A DNA stretch of 64,000 bases, from the NCBI RefSeq assembly GCF_032854445.1, contig NC_088306.1, positions 1,366,501-1,430,500 on the forward strand, read 5' to 3'. Below, one piece after another: positions 22,699 to 34,560 of the stretch. The DNA comes from Liolophura sinensis. Lineage: Eukaryota; Mollusca; Polyplacophora; Chitonida; Chitonidae. A program made the translations under genes and the position numbers. The notes under the pieces are model-generated. The model had not been told where the DNA came from, searched no databases, and worked only from the letters and a program-made list of their open reading frames with translations. The stretch's first letter is position 1. The number at the start of each line of letters is the position of its first letter.

Positions 22699-24168
22699 TT
22701 ACATTTCTTCTTGACACATGGTGTAACCATCCGGGCAATCACAGGAACTGCTCAGGTTGTCACAGCACACGTGATCCTTCTTTTGCACAATGGCACAGGC
22801 CACGAAGGAGGCTTCTACGGGAACGATTTCAAAACGGCCTTCACTCATCTCCACCTAACGAGACAACAGGGGAAATGCAGGGATCAAAAGGGACATTCGT
22901 ATAAAAGCCGTCCAAGGTCAATAATCGTAACGCCAATTTCCAAAACAACATTCAACACAAACCACAGAAGAGCTTAGGATGCATATGAGGTTCGAAATAA
23001 ATACGGATTCACACAAAGAGAAGCAGTGAACAGTTTTCAGTGACGTTGGAAAGACGTAAGGTATGTTCCAGGATTATGAGTGAAATCAGTATTCAATATG
23101 TGTACAATAGTTCAGTTTATAAGATGGCGATAATCAAAATATGTACCTCAGCTACGCTATGATTTCAACGTGGATTGAAATACACAGGATGAACAAATGC
23201 TACAAGGTGGAATATGCTATCCACGAAGGATAACTTGCTGGGTCAAAAGTGAAAATTTTAAAGGCCCATGTAAAGATTAATATACATGCATATAAAATGT
23301 GGGAACCTGTGCTGGTGGACCGACCTGTGTCGGGGAAGACATCTTGTTTTTTACAAATGGGATCACATGTTTGTGATGTCGTAGCTGCTCTGAGCGAATC
23401 ATCAGCACACTCTTTGGTCACGTGACTAGAGAACTGGGGTCCAAACGAAGCGAACTTAACTCAGGTAAATTATAGGCTTTGAAGAAGATTTTAGTATAAA
23501 GTAATGAAAAATATAACTTTTGGCTAAGAAATCTTTTTTAGAAAGGTAATCAAAACGATAAATATAAGTGTTATAATATGCCAGGAAGCAGTTTCGACCG
23601 GTGCACTTCAGTACGACCACGCATGAGCAGAACAGCTCATACAACGGACAGATAAAAGCACATGGCGATTTAAGCACATGTTACAACGTTGAAGACTTTG
23701 GTAACAGTCCAGCCAGGATTCAGTTCAATTCTAGTTTCCTGTGTGTATTTTTTTTAAGTTTTTGATTGAAATTACGATGGAGACCGCACAGTATAGTTTG
23801 TGTCAGAAGATCAACATAAAACGCGCAAACTTTGCGGAGTTGTGTATTGTTTGCTATCACCCTCTCAGACACGGATTTGTCATGCGCAGTCAAAACCGTG
23901 GAAGCGGAAAAAGCGTGTATGGCTTAAAATAACAATCAAATAAATGACTAAATAAATAACAAAATTATTGTTACCAGATGTAATGAATGTGTCATACCTT
24001 TCTACACATGGTCTCGTAGTCATGACAACATATTTCGTTGAAGCAGCAAAAGATTTTTTTCCCGTGAATATTCATCGTCAGATGTTCACACATGTTTCTC
24101 GCCGACACGAAGGTTGTCATGGCAACGAGCACGGCACATGTAACAGCGATGACGTGGCTGGTCTTCAT
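22699..24168 (-). CDS. Small secreted 12-cysteine protein (gene B), two exons
   Basis: Exon 1 is 23998-24168 (ATG at 24166-24168, 57 codons, donor AAG|gtatga). Exon 2 is 22699-22854 (acceptor gttgtctcgttag, TAA at 22699-22701). Both junctions are phase 0. The 108-residue product starts with a hydrophobic signal peptide (HVIAVTCAVLVAMTTFVSA), then has 12 cysteines spaced C-13-CC-4-CC-6-C-21-C-9-CC-6-C-1-C-6-C. The same cysteine order occurs in gene A at 31314, with CCFNEICCH here matching CCFEKLCCH there. I do not recognise the family; it is inferred to be extracellular and disulfide-rich. Phospholipase A2 and granulin patterns do not fit. A donor-like AACCTC|gtgagt at 28196 might end a 5' exon, which would put two minisatellites in its first intron. 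Confidence 0.78.
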
Positions 24169-24617
24169 GACGGCTAATGCCTCCAGACAAAAATGAAATA
24201 GACACCTGAAGTGGTAAAAACGGGAACAGAAGCTTCACACATTTTCATATACTTACACATCCTGCAAGAAAACATGTTGCATTTTAAATACTTATCAGCA
24301 GTGTTTGAAATTATTTATGAATAAGAACTATTAATAATGCCAAGTTTTTAATTTTATAAAGCCTTTCGGGTTATTTAAAAAATATAAATGGGACTACATA
24401 ATATATGTGGGAAAAGTAGTTGTTAAATACACAAGAAATAGCATCGTAAGAAAGAATGCACCGAACCCATCACAGGGCAACTCTAAGATTTTACACGGTC
24501 ATCGATCGTAGAGACTGAACTGAACACATTGCGTGCACAGGTTGGCCATTACGAGAAAACTATCATGTAATTACAACAGTTATTGGTAAGAAAATATTTG
24601 ATGTTTGGCCCTCAATG

Positions 24618-25112
24618 GCTTTCGCCACCACAGACTGGTTTCCGTAACGACTGACTGCCTTTCCTAACCACTGACTGACTTACTTCACCACTGACTGACT
24701 TTCGTAACCACTGACTTACTTACGTAACCACTGACTGGCTTTTGTAACCACTGACTGACTTACGTAATCACTGACTGGCTTTCGTAACCACTGACTGACT
24801 TACGTAACCACTGACCCGCTTTCTTAACCACTGACTAACTTTCGTAACCACTTACTGACTTACTTTACCACTGACTGGCTTTCGAAACCACTGACTGACT
24901 TACGTAATCACTGACTGGCCTCCATTAACGACTGACTGGCTTCCGTAACAACTGACTGACTTACGTAATCACTGACTGGTTTCCGTAACCACTCACTGGC
25001 TTTCGTAATCACTGACTGACTTACGTAACCACTGACTGACTTCAGTAAACACTCACTGGCTTTCGTAACCACTGACTGACGTACGTAACCATTGACTGGC
25101 TTCGGTAACCTG
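24618..25112 (-). repeat. Minisatellite, 20-bp unit
   Basis: About 25 tandem copies of a 20-bp unit (cactgactgactttcgtaac and variants with tacgtaac, ggctttcg). Confidence 0.97.
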
Positions 25113-25429
25113 GGGTTTATGACAAATACATTAAGGAGGTGGACCATTGCCATGGCTTACAGAGAATTAGGTCAAAATAATTCAAGCATTTTGATTGAAT
25201 ACAAAATGTTACTCGGCTAGAATAGCTCAAATGCTGGGTAAGAAATTATTGGGTATCAAACATCACTTATCGCTGCTTTGCCGTGATTGACTTTGTCTAT
25301 CCGACAGCATGCGCGTGCATCCCCGAGCACCTGAACAAGTCTTTGATCATGCGCTTTGAAAGATGATTGATTGACGAAATGATTGTTGTGTAAGTACATA
25401 CTCAATAATTTCATACAGGTTAATTTTAT

Positions 25430-27588
25430 GATGGTGGCTAGTTTTAACGGATGGAGGTTAGATTTATGAAGATGGTCAGTTTCACGGATGGAGGTTAGAT
25501 TTATGGAGATGGTCAGATTCACGGATGGAGGTTAGATTTATGGAGATGGTCAGATTCACGGATGGAGGTTAGATTTATGGAGATGGTCAGATTCACGGAT
25601 GGAGGTTAGTTTTATTGAGGTGGTCTGTTTCACGAATGGAGGTTAGTTTTATTGAGGTGGTCTGTTTCACGAATGGAGGTTAGTTTGATGGAGGTGGTCA
25701 GATTCACGGATGGAGGTTAGTTTTATGGAGGTGGTTAGTTTCACGGATGGGGGTTAGATTTATGAAGATGGTCAGATTCACGGATGGAGGTTAGTTTGAT
25801 GGAGGTGGTCAGATTCACGGATGGAGGTTAGTTTTATGAAGATGGTCAGATTCACGGATGGAGGTTAGTTTGATGGAGTTGGTCAGATTCACGGATGGAG
25901 GTTAGTTTTATGGAGATGGTCAGATTCACGGATGGAGGTTAGTTTTATGGAGATGGTCAGATTCACTGATGGAGGTTAGTTTGATGGAGGTGGTCAGATT
26001 CACGGATGGAGGTGGTCAGATTCACGGATGGAGGTTAGTTTTATGGAGGTGGTTAGTTTCACGGATGGAGGTTAGTTTTATGAAGATGGTTAGATTCACG
26101 GATGGAGGTTAGTTTTATGGAGATGGTCAGTTTCACGGATGGAGGTTAGTTTGATGGAGGTGGTCAGATTCACGGATGGAGGTTAGTTTTATGGAGATGG
26201 TCAGTTTCACGGATGGAGGTTAGTTTGATGGAGGTGGTCAGATTCACGGATGGAGGTTAGTTTGATGGAGGTGGTCAGATTCACGGATGGAGGTTAGTTT
26301 GATGGAGGTGGTCAGTTTCACGGATGGAGGTTAGTTTGATGGAGGTGGTCAGATTCACGGATGGAGGTTAGTTTGATGGAGGTGGTCAGATTCACGGATG
26401 GAGGTTAGTTTGATGGAGGTGGCTAGTTTCACGGATGGAGGTTAGATTTATGAAGATGGTTAGATTCACGGATGGAGGTTAGTTTGATGGAGGTGGTCAG
26501 TTTCACAGATGGAGGTTAGTTTTATGGAGATGGTCAGATTCACGGATGGAGGTTAGTTTGATGGAGGTGGTCAGATTCACGGATGGAGGTTAGTTTTATG
26601 GAGGTGGTTAGTTTCACGGATGGAGGTTAGATTTATGAAGATGGTTAGATTCACGGATGGAGGTTAGTTTTATGGAGATGGTCAGTTTCACGGATGGAGG
26701 TTAGTTTGATGGAGGTGGTCAGATTCACAGATGGAGGTTAGTTTGATGAAGGTGGTCAGTTTCACAGATGGAGGTTAGTTTGATAGAGGTGGTCAGATTC
26801 ACGGATGGAGGTTAGTTTGATGGAGGTGGTCAGATTCACAGATGGAGGTTAGTTTGATGAAGGTGGTCAGATTCACAGATGGAGGTTAGTTTTATGGAAA
26901 TGGTCAGTTTCACGAATGGAGGTTAGTTTTATTGAGGTGGTCTGTTTCACGGATGGAGGTTAGTTTGATGGAGGTGGTCAGTTTCACGGATGGAGGTTAG
27001 TTTGATGGAGGTGGTCAGTTTCACGGATGGAGGTTAGTTTGATGGAGGTGATCAGTTTCACGGATGGAGGTTAGTTTGATGGAGGTGGTCAGATTCACAG
27101 ATGGAGGTTAGTTTTATGGAAATGGTCAGTTTCACGAATGGAGGTTAGTTTTATTGAGGTGGTCTGTTTCACGGATGGAGGTTAGTTTGATGGAGGTGGT
27201 CAGTTTCACAGATGGAGGTTAGTTTTATGGAGGTGGTCAGTTTCACGGATGGAGGTTAATTTTATGGAGGTGGTCTGTTTCACGGATGGAGGTTAGTTTT
27301 ATGGAAATGGTCAGTTTCACGAATGGAGGTTAGTTTTATTGAGGTGGTCAGTTTCACGGATGGAGGTTAGTTTGATGAAGGTAGCCAGTTTCACAGACGG
27401 AGGTTAGTTTGATGGAGGTGGTCAGATTCACGGATGGAGGTTAGTTTTTTGGAGGTGGTCAGTTTCACTGATGGAGGTTAGTTTGATGGAGGTGGTTAGT
27501 TTCACAGATGGAGGTTAGTTTGATAGGGGTGGTCAGTTTCACTGATGGAGGTTAGTTTTATGGAGGTGGTCAGTTTCACGGATGGAGG
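25430..27588 (+). repeat. Large minisatellite, 37-bp unit
   Basis: About 58 copies of a 37-bp unit (ggatggaggttagtttgatg, then gaggtggtcagattcac). Within each unit gatggaggt occurs twice, so the unit itself arose from a shorter repeat. The plus strand is almost free of C except in tcac/gtca, giving a strong G-over-C skew over 2.1 kb. Confidence 0.98.
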
Positions 27589-27971
27589 AAAACGGGGTAC
27601 CCGGTATAAACAACCTACCTTTGACAAACTACTTCACTGTGCAAAAAGCTGTAAAAGGTAAATATGTAGAGGCCAGCCAAAAGCTATACAACCTAAATTC
27701 CGGTACCGGTACTAAGCGATATTTTTCGTAGTTAGGCTCAAGCCCTCAGCAGTCAGCAAAAGTCTCCATACTCAACGTTTGTCATTCAGTTTGCTTCAAA
27801 ATGAATTTAGATCCAGACAAATAATGTTCGACCGATATCAAATTTGTGAAATACCGTTTAAACCTTGGTAAAGTTCAAAACACCTGGACAATGAAAGATA
27901 TACTTATGCATGGATAATTACAAGTGTTAAACACGTTTCGAATTTAAATTACTTGATTGTAAAAAAAATAA

Positions 27972-28110
27972 ATGCTCTGCAGCAACCTGTGGATGGTCGT
28001 GGATTTCCCCCGGCTTTGTCCAGTTTCTTCCAGTATATTGCTGGTTGCCATCGTATAAGTGAAATAGTCTTGAGTACAGTGTTAAACACCAATCGAATAA
28101 ATAAATAAAA
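27972..28110 (+). repeat. SINE family A 3' fragment
   Basis: Plus-strand tail half: gcaacctgtggatggtcgtg through cttgagtacagtgttaaaca and an AAAT-repeat tail. Confidence 0.85.
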
Positions 28111-28195
28111 CAAACTAAAGAAATGCTCGTACAAAATAAAAACACAAACAACAGAAAGCACTAAATTAATAAACGGTAAAAGATGATAAACTCAC

Positions 28196-30300
28196 GAGGT
28201 TAGGGTGATCAGCACAGGTCTGCCACTAATGGAAGTAAATTGTCGCCTGGCTAGAAACAGTCACGTGACTGACTCCATCGTCCAAGCTGCTTTATTGACC
28301 AATCAGGGTGTTTATTCTTCAACATCTGTCACGCACAAATAAGACGACTGGTCCCCTGGTTTACTTGTTTAATCAGACTAATTATAAATAATTCTACGGT
28401 TAGCCACCGACCACGTACCATTCCATAACCCAGGGTGAAATGTAAATTTTATTTGGATTACGTCGATACCATGTTCATCTCTTATCAAATCCACAGCTGT
28501 GTGTTTAAAAGATAAATTTTAATACAAATTTCAGAATTCCATCCTCCATGTAAATTTGATTTCTATGTTCTCTTGTATTCCTTCAGTTTAAATGACTTGT
28601 GTTTAAAGAATAAATTTTAAATACGAATTTCGGAATTTCTGTCGCTGTGTAAATTTTAATTCTGTTGCCCGTTGTACTTTTGTCATTATAGATGCTATAA
28701 TATTTTGTATTCCACATAAATAAAGCAGATGAATCCCAACGTCATGTAAACATGCAAAAATAAACACAATAGAAAAGTTACCAGCATTGGGATATTTTTT
28801 GTGAATGTGTCGGATTGTTATTATTTAGGAGTGATGCATGGTTAATAATAATAATAACAATGATGATGATGATGATGATGACGACGACGACGACGACGAC
28901 GATGATGATGATGATTTCAGTATTTGCTAACTCGGTGTCATTTATTTCCATGGTTGTTTAACACTTCACGAGTATTTCATTTATACGCTTGCGTTCAGTT
29001 TTAAGTTTTAATGGGTACACAAAACCAGTATGAATAAACCCTTTAAACTCTATCTGCGCTATACACATATATTTGCCATATAGTTTCAAATCCTGATCAA
29101 TTGGCATCGTACATATCTATGTAGGTTTATTTGTGAAAATAATTAAACAGTAACAGGTAACTGATCACTCAGTTTATCCTCTACATAATCTGTTACCAAT
29201 ACCATCGCTGCAGGCCCTCTTGTCTGGTATAACCAAAGGGCGATAATCCGCGCGCACCTGTTACTGGGATAACGCTGTGACGGCATGTGTAATACATACT
29301 TGTAAACACGGAGTCATTGTAAACAAACCGTTCACGCTGAGAGATTATGCCTGCCCAAAACTTCTGTCAATACTGATGTATTGTGCAGACTACCACAGAT
29401 GCTGTTAACTTTGGTCATTTATTACCGATTATCTGTCAGAATGTCATTTAATTGTCGACTAAAAATGAACCAGTATTTAGGAGAAGTTCAAAAGTTTATT
29501 CCGGTTGCCATGTTCTATATGTTTTTTATTCTAATTTCATGAACTGCTAAATTCAGAAACTGACACTTTCACAAATCTGAACACGATTGAGTTTCTAAAC
29601 TGAACGAAAGAATAATGCAACTAAATAAAGTTAGAACTCATAATGATTCTATATAAAGGCGACTATACACCTATTAGACACCCTTAATGCATCTCACCAT
29701 TTGCTGGAGATGAGTTCTTCAACAGTCTTGTTGAACACAGCTATATATATTCTCAACAAAAGAAGGCGCGGTTGGGAAGGAGTGGGAGTGGCCGAGAACT
29801 CTCAGAATCATTTAATAAGTAACCAATTTAAGAAATAACTAATTTAACAAATACATATTGTTTACCAATGACCAAATCTAATTTACTAACTCCTGGTATA
29901 ATAGCTGATACAACGCTGTAACTTCACACGCGATATTACACTCGTAATAACAAATGTCATATTATACTTGTAATAACATATTATCGTGTGAAATATCCAA
30001 CATTTTCTTGTGAACTTTCTTCTGATTCCCCTTAACATAAAGTAATTTATTTATTTATCTATTTATTTGGTCAATGTTTTGCGACTGACTCAAAGATTTT
30101 GCTAAATACTGCGGTGGTTCTGTTTATGGAAAGACGAACTTTACAGAAAGAAAAATAAAATACGATTAAAATATTTGCCATGCAATGTTGCTGAATTTAG
30201 TTTTTGTATTTATTTATTTATTAACATCTTCCTTGGGGGCGGGGGGCGTTTGGGAGTCGTGTAATTTGGAGTGCTATCCACGTTGGCTGCTATTGGTGAT
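28196..30300. other. Gene-free region between the divergent secreted-protein genes
   Basis: No coding exon seen. Holds a cacgtg-containing palindrome (agtcacgtgact, 28258-28272), a compound ATA/GAT/GAC trinucleotide tract (28846-28914), and AT-rich unique sequence. If the donor-like sites at 28196 (minus) and 30430 (plus) are real first-exon ends, the promoters of genes B and A both lie here. Confidence 0.4.
28846..28914. repeat. Compound trinucleotide repeat
   Basis: (ATA)n, then (GAT)n, (GAC)n and (GAT)n. Confidence 0.97.
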
Positions 30301-30429
30301 TGCAACTGGGAAGAACTTGTGCGCATGCTCAAGTGAAGTTTTCTCGGCAGCTGTAACCAAGTCACTCCATGTCGAACAGTCTACCTGGACTCATTAGCTA
30401 GGCAGTTGGGGAGACTTTTTCAACCAAAG
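30300..30429 (+). other. Possible 5' untranslated exon of gene A
   Basis: A strong donor (accaaag|gtgagtg) ends at 30429, and the coding exon of gene A begins with an acceptor at 31304-31305. Joining them gives a normal intron of 876 bp. The 5' boundary is unknown; this is inference from splice sites only. Confidence 0.35.
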
Positions 30430-31305
30430 GTGAGTGTTTTCATTTGTTGTAGCAGGTTAATTGTCACATCAAGATGTTAAATGATCACGTTAAACAAAAT
30501 TTTATTCAAAGGCATGACTTACGACGTTTAAAGCAAAGAAGGTAAATAAGCGCTTGTCAGTGTCCTTTGATTGATTTTAAAAATCTTTCCTTATCTCTCA
30601 TTTTCTTATCTAAATACACAATTCACACAATAATGGTAATTATATTATAATGGTTTACATAAAACGGATAAAGAAATAATATAAAAAGGCCACAGCATAA
30701 ATACATAGGCGTAAAAAGAACAGACATACTTATACCAGCCGTCAGTCAAAATAGACGTTCCAAAGAGAGTAAAAGTGATATCGGTAAACGCTAATATTTT
30801 GAGGGAAAATGTATTCCGATGAGAAGTGTTACGAAGTGGACATTTTATTTACGTGGAATCCTTGTGGTGTAATGGACAGGTCTAATGGGGTGAATGTAAC
30901 AGGGTAGAACCTACTGGACACCAACAAAGGGGCAAACTTGAATTTCCTTTGACCTACTGTCTCAGCTATGGCTGGACAGAATATTCGCATAAAGTTAAAG
31001 ATTTCGGGTGTTTTCAATGTGGAGGAAGAGGTCAGCTAAGCTTAAGTAACAACCCGTGTGTTAAAAGTATACGACAGATTGAATGAATAAATTAAGCAAT
31101 AAATAACTGAATGACTGAGTGGCAAATTGGCTGACTAGCTCAATGAACGGATTAATGAATCAATCACTAAACCAAACAATTAATCAGCAAAAACAATCCA
31201 TAAATCAATCATCAAACATTCAATCAATCAAGAAATCAACTAAAGCAAGCAAACAATTAAATCAATAAATTCACTCCATCAAAGTGAAACTGTTGACTGT
31301 TACAG

Positions 31306-31677
31306 ACGCCACCATGTCTCCAAAGCTGACCGGCCTCGCCGTGCTGCTCATTGTCTGCGCCCTGCCCACGTCTCTGTGGGCTAGCGTAACCAGTGACGAC
31401 TGTGAGTTCCTGTCCCTGGGTGCCGGCTACTACTGTTGCTTTGAGAAGCTCTGTTGTCATGCCATGGTCAACGCTCACCGCTGCAACAAGGTGTACAACG
31501 CGCAGACCAAAAAGTTCATCGTGACACCACCGGAATCCGCTGTGGAGGTGCAGTGTGAGAGGTCTTTCAAACAGGGACTGGACAGGGTGTGCTGTGTGCC
31601 TCCATTGGACGGGCCTGAACATGATCACTGTTACTGCCCCTCCCCACGGCGCTGGTGCGAGCCAGAAGAGTCCAGTG
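31306..31677 (+). CDS. Small secreted 12-cysteine protein (gene A)
   Basis: Starts at ATG 31314-31316 in a strong context (gccaccATG), eight bases after an acceptor (gttgactgttacag). The signal peptide (LAVLLIVCALPTSLWA) is followed by 12 cysteines spaced C-10-CC-4-CC-8-C-23-C-11-CC-11-C-1-C-6-C, the same order as gene B at 22699-24168. A donor (CCAGTG|gtaaga) at 31677 would send translation to an unseen last exon in phase 1. Read straight on, the frame instead stops with TAA at 31740-31742 after about 20 further residues including one more cysteine. The intron that splits gene B after AAG is absent at the matching AAG|GTG codons here (around 31490). Function unknown; extracellular and disulfide-bonded by inference. 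Lower confidence applies to the 3' end only. Confidence 0.75.
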
Positions 31678-31967
31678 GTAAGACAATTCTTATTAGGCTT
31701 CCAAGTCGAACGCCGGAAACAGGTGGTTCTTGCAGGGAATAACACAATTATTGTTTGCTGACAGTGGTTTTTGTCGTTGTCTAGAAAATTGCAAATGGCA
31801 GCAGCTTTGAAATTTGACAGCAAGAATAACACGGATATTATGTCAGCATTTTGAAGTTTGTTCTTTTAACTTTTTGTAATATAGTATCGCTAGGTATGTG
31901 CTTCCCGTGGCATTTGCATGTATTTGAACTACGGTTAATAGTTTTCTCTCTACTCTCAAACATCAAT

Positions 31968-32193
31968 CTGTTAGGTTTAACAGAATGACTGTTGTCTGAG
32001 TGATGCTATAGAATGTATTCTGTTATTTCAACACAATATTCTGTCATATTCAGCCTAATATTCTGTTCGTCTGCTGGAATCTTTATGTTGAATTAATAGA
32101 ATGTGTTGGTTATATTTAACAGAACAACCTGCTGCAAAAGAAGAACACATTCTAACATCACCCAGACAACAGAATTTCTGTTAAAACGAACAG
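31968..32193. mobile_element. Inverted-repeat element family 2 (MITE-like)
   Basis: Best copy of the family. The first 55 bases (ctgttaggtttaacagaatg, then actgttgtctgagtgatgct) match the reverse complement of the last 55 (ctgttcgttttaacagaaat, then tctgttgtctgggtgatgtt). No coding capacity. Related copies at 17779, 18628 and probably 15045. Confidence 0.85.
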
Positions 32194-32779
32194 ATTCGAT
32201 TTTGAGTCTAGAAGAATTTAAATGACATCCCCCTATTTCAGAACTGGAGCTTATTCAGGCTCATTGTCACCAATGCTTCAGAATCAATGAGAGCGAGAGA
32301 ATCTACAAATTCTTTGTCCGAGGCCGGGTTTGAACTCACACCCTATGCCAATCATATGTGGGACACAAACTACCAAAAGTAAAGCTACAAATGTGTCCAT
32401 ATTGGTCTAGCCGGCTTCAACTATATAAATGATCCATATTGGTCTAGTCGGCTTCAGCTTTACCAGTGATTCGTGTTTAAACATATACTTACTTACTTAT
32501 ATATATGGTCATCGTTTGGTTACGCCACAATCCAACATTTAAACCGAACATTTTAAGCTATACTCAGTTCACCCATGTGTTCAGAAAGAATCATTTGCAG
32601 ACTTGTCTTGGAAGACAGTATTTACTTGGTAATTAGTTCATCGTATGACTATTGTAGGTCATCGTTTGATCTCGTCACTTGATCATGTAACCTTGGTACT
32701 TGTTATGTGACCTTGGTACTTCCTCCTTTGACCTTGAGATCATATTTCTCCCTTTATGGGCATCATGCTTTTTGACTTA

Positions 32780-33260
32780 AAGGCAAAGAACACACTAACG
32801 CGAAGTATATGTCAGATGAAAGACAACCAAACGCTGACGATAAAAATAGTTCTATTTATTTTTTTTTATTTTTTCAACTAGTGAAATGCATTTGAAAGTT
32901 TGAATTCTACGCTATCCTTTTCTGACAATATTGGGATCAGTGATGTCACATGAGATTTTTGACGCTTAACACACCAAGCCCGCTACATTTCATCATTCAG
33001 TATGCACATACACACGGATCATTCGCCAAGTGGACCTTTAAACGAGCTATTTCAAGCAAAACATATGGATGTGACGTCACTGTATGGATATGACGTCATT
33101 GTTACCGTCTGATTCACTACAGACCACCCTAGAATCTGATGTTTTAAAACCATTTTACTGAGTTGGAAACACTCTAAAAAATAAATCGAACTATTTTGTC
33201 GGACATTTTTTAATGATTTTTCATCTGACATATACTTTATTTTTGGGTGTTCTTTGCCTC
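32780..33260. mobile_element. MITE family 1 with two CRE-like sites
   Basis: A 481-bp non-coding element bounded by TA dinucleotides (32778-32779, 33261-33262). It has terminal inverted repeats of about 40 bp: aaggcaaagaacacactaac, gtatatgtcagatg, and the complementary right end. TA flanks suggest mobilisation by a Tc1/mariner-type transposase. Two perfect tgacgtca octamers lie at 33072-33079 and 33091-33098. A diverged sister copy is at 59444-59916. Confidence 0.85.
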
Positions 33261-33894
33261 TAAGCATGCTAACCTACAATGATTTATCCCACCCTGCCGT
33301 AATGTAACTTCGTTACATCACAAAAGCAAGTCGTATTAAACATGTAGAATGTAGCCATTGTAAAATTATCAGTGCTGCCTTTTTTTTCTCATTGTAGAGA
33401 CGTCAAATGACTCTTAGCCCAAGAGCGAAAGTACCAGACTTCCAGATAGAATGAACAGCATTGCAGAAAGGATAAAGCAACTAAATGAGAAACATACAAC
33501 ATTGTTAAGTTTAAACTGAGTACATGGATATGGGATGAGTAATGTTAGACAATACACTGATAAAACAACAAAACGGTTACCCTTGAACATCAGGTAACAC
33601 ACTATATACAAGCACAGAGGTTATTTACATGTGTAAATCAAGCCATACTCAATCCAGATAAACATTTATCGCCTACAAACCTAGTCCAACTGTAATATTG
33701 ATTCCAATTACGCCATAGCCCATAATGATTTATTAAATTATAAAAACAAATTATTCATTTATTTTCTTTTTGACTGATTTACTTTTGTTTCACACCGTCA
33801 CCAGAATACTCCAGTTACATTGCGCCGGTTATTGTTTTTGTGCCCGTCACAAATGAACAATATGTGCTTTGTTTGTCAACGTTTGTCAACACAT

Positions 33895-34560
33895 GATTTT
33901 CTCCAGGCTTTATGTCAAGAGACTAGTCAAAGAACTGTTGGGAAAACGTGGTTTCCTCCAGGCTTTATTTCACGGGACTAGTCAAAGAACTGTTCAAAAC
34001 ACGTGGCTTTCTCCAGGCTTTACGTCTCGGGACTAGTCAAAGAACTGTTGAGAACACAGGGTTTCCTCCATGCTTTATGTCACGGGACTTGTCAAAGAAC
34101 TGTTGAGAACACGTGACTTTCTCTGGGCTTTATATTACGGGAGAAGTCAAGGAACTGTTGAGAACACGTGGTTTCCTCCAGACATTACGTCCCAGAACTA
34201 ATCAAAGAACTGTTAAGAACACGTGGTTTCCTCCAGGCTTTACGTCACGGAAATAGTCAAAGAACTGTTGAAAACACTTGGTTTCCTCCAAACTTAATGT
34301 CACAGGACCAGTCAAAGAACTGTTGAGAACCCTTGGTTTCCTCCAAACTTAATGTCACAGGACCAGTCAAAGAACTGTTGAGAACCCTTGGTTTTCTCCT
34401 GGCTTTACGTCACGGGATTATTCAAAGAACTGTTAAGAACACGTCGTTTCCTGCAGGCTTGGCGTCACAGAACTAGTCAAAGAATTATTGAGAACACGTG
34501 GTTTCCTCCAGGCTTTACGTCAAGGGACTACTCAAACAATTGTTGACAGCGTGTAGTTCC
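33895..34560 (+). repeat. Minisatellite, 55-bp unit
   Basis: Twelve tandem copies of a 55-bp unit (gtttcctccaggctttacgt, then cacgggactagtcaaagaac, then tgttgagaacacgtg). Each carries the E-box-like cacgtg where undiverged. Confidence 0.96.

Noticed and set aside
23325-23433. Possible middle exon of gene B
   Set aside because: It has an acceptor and donor and a phase-0 start, but ends in phase 1, which would frameshift exon 2. Direct joining of 23998 to 22854 restores the alignment to gene A.
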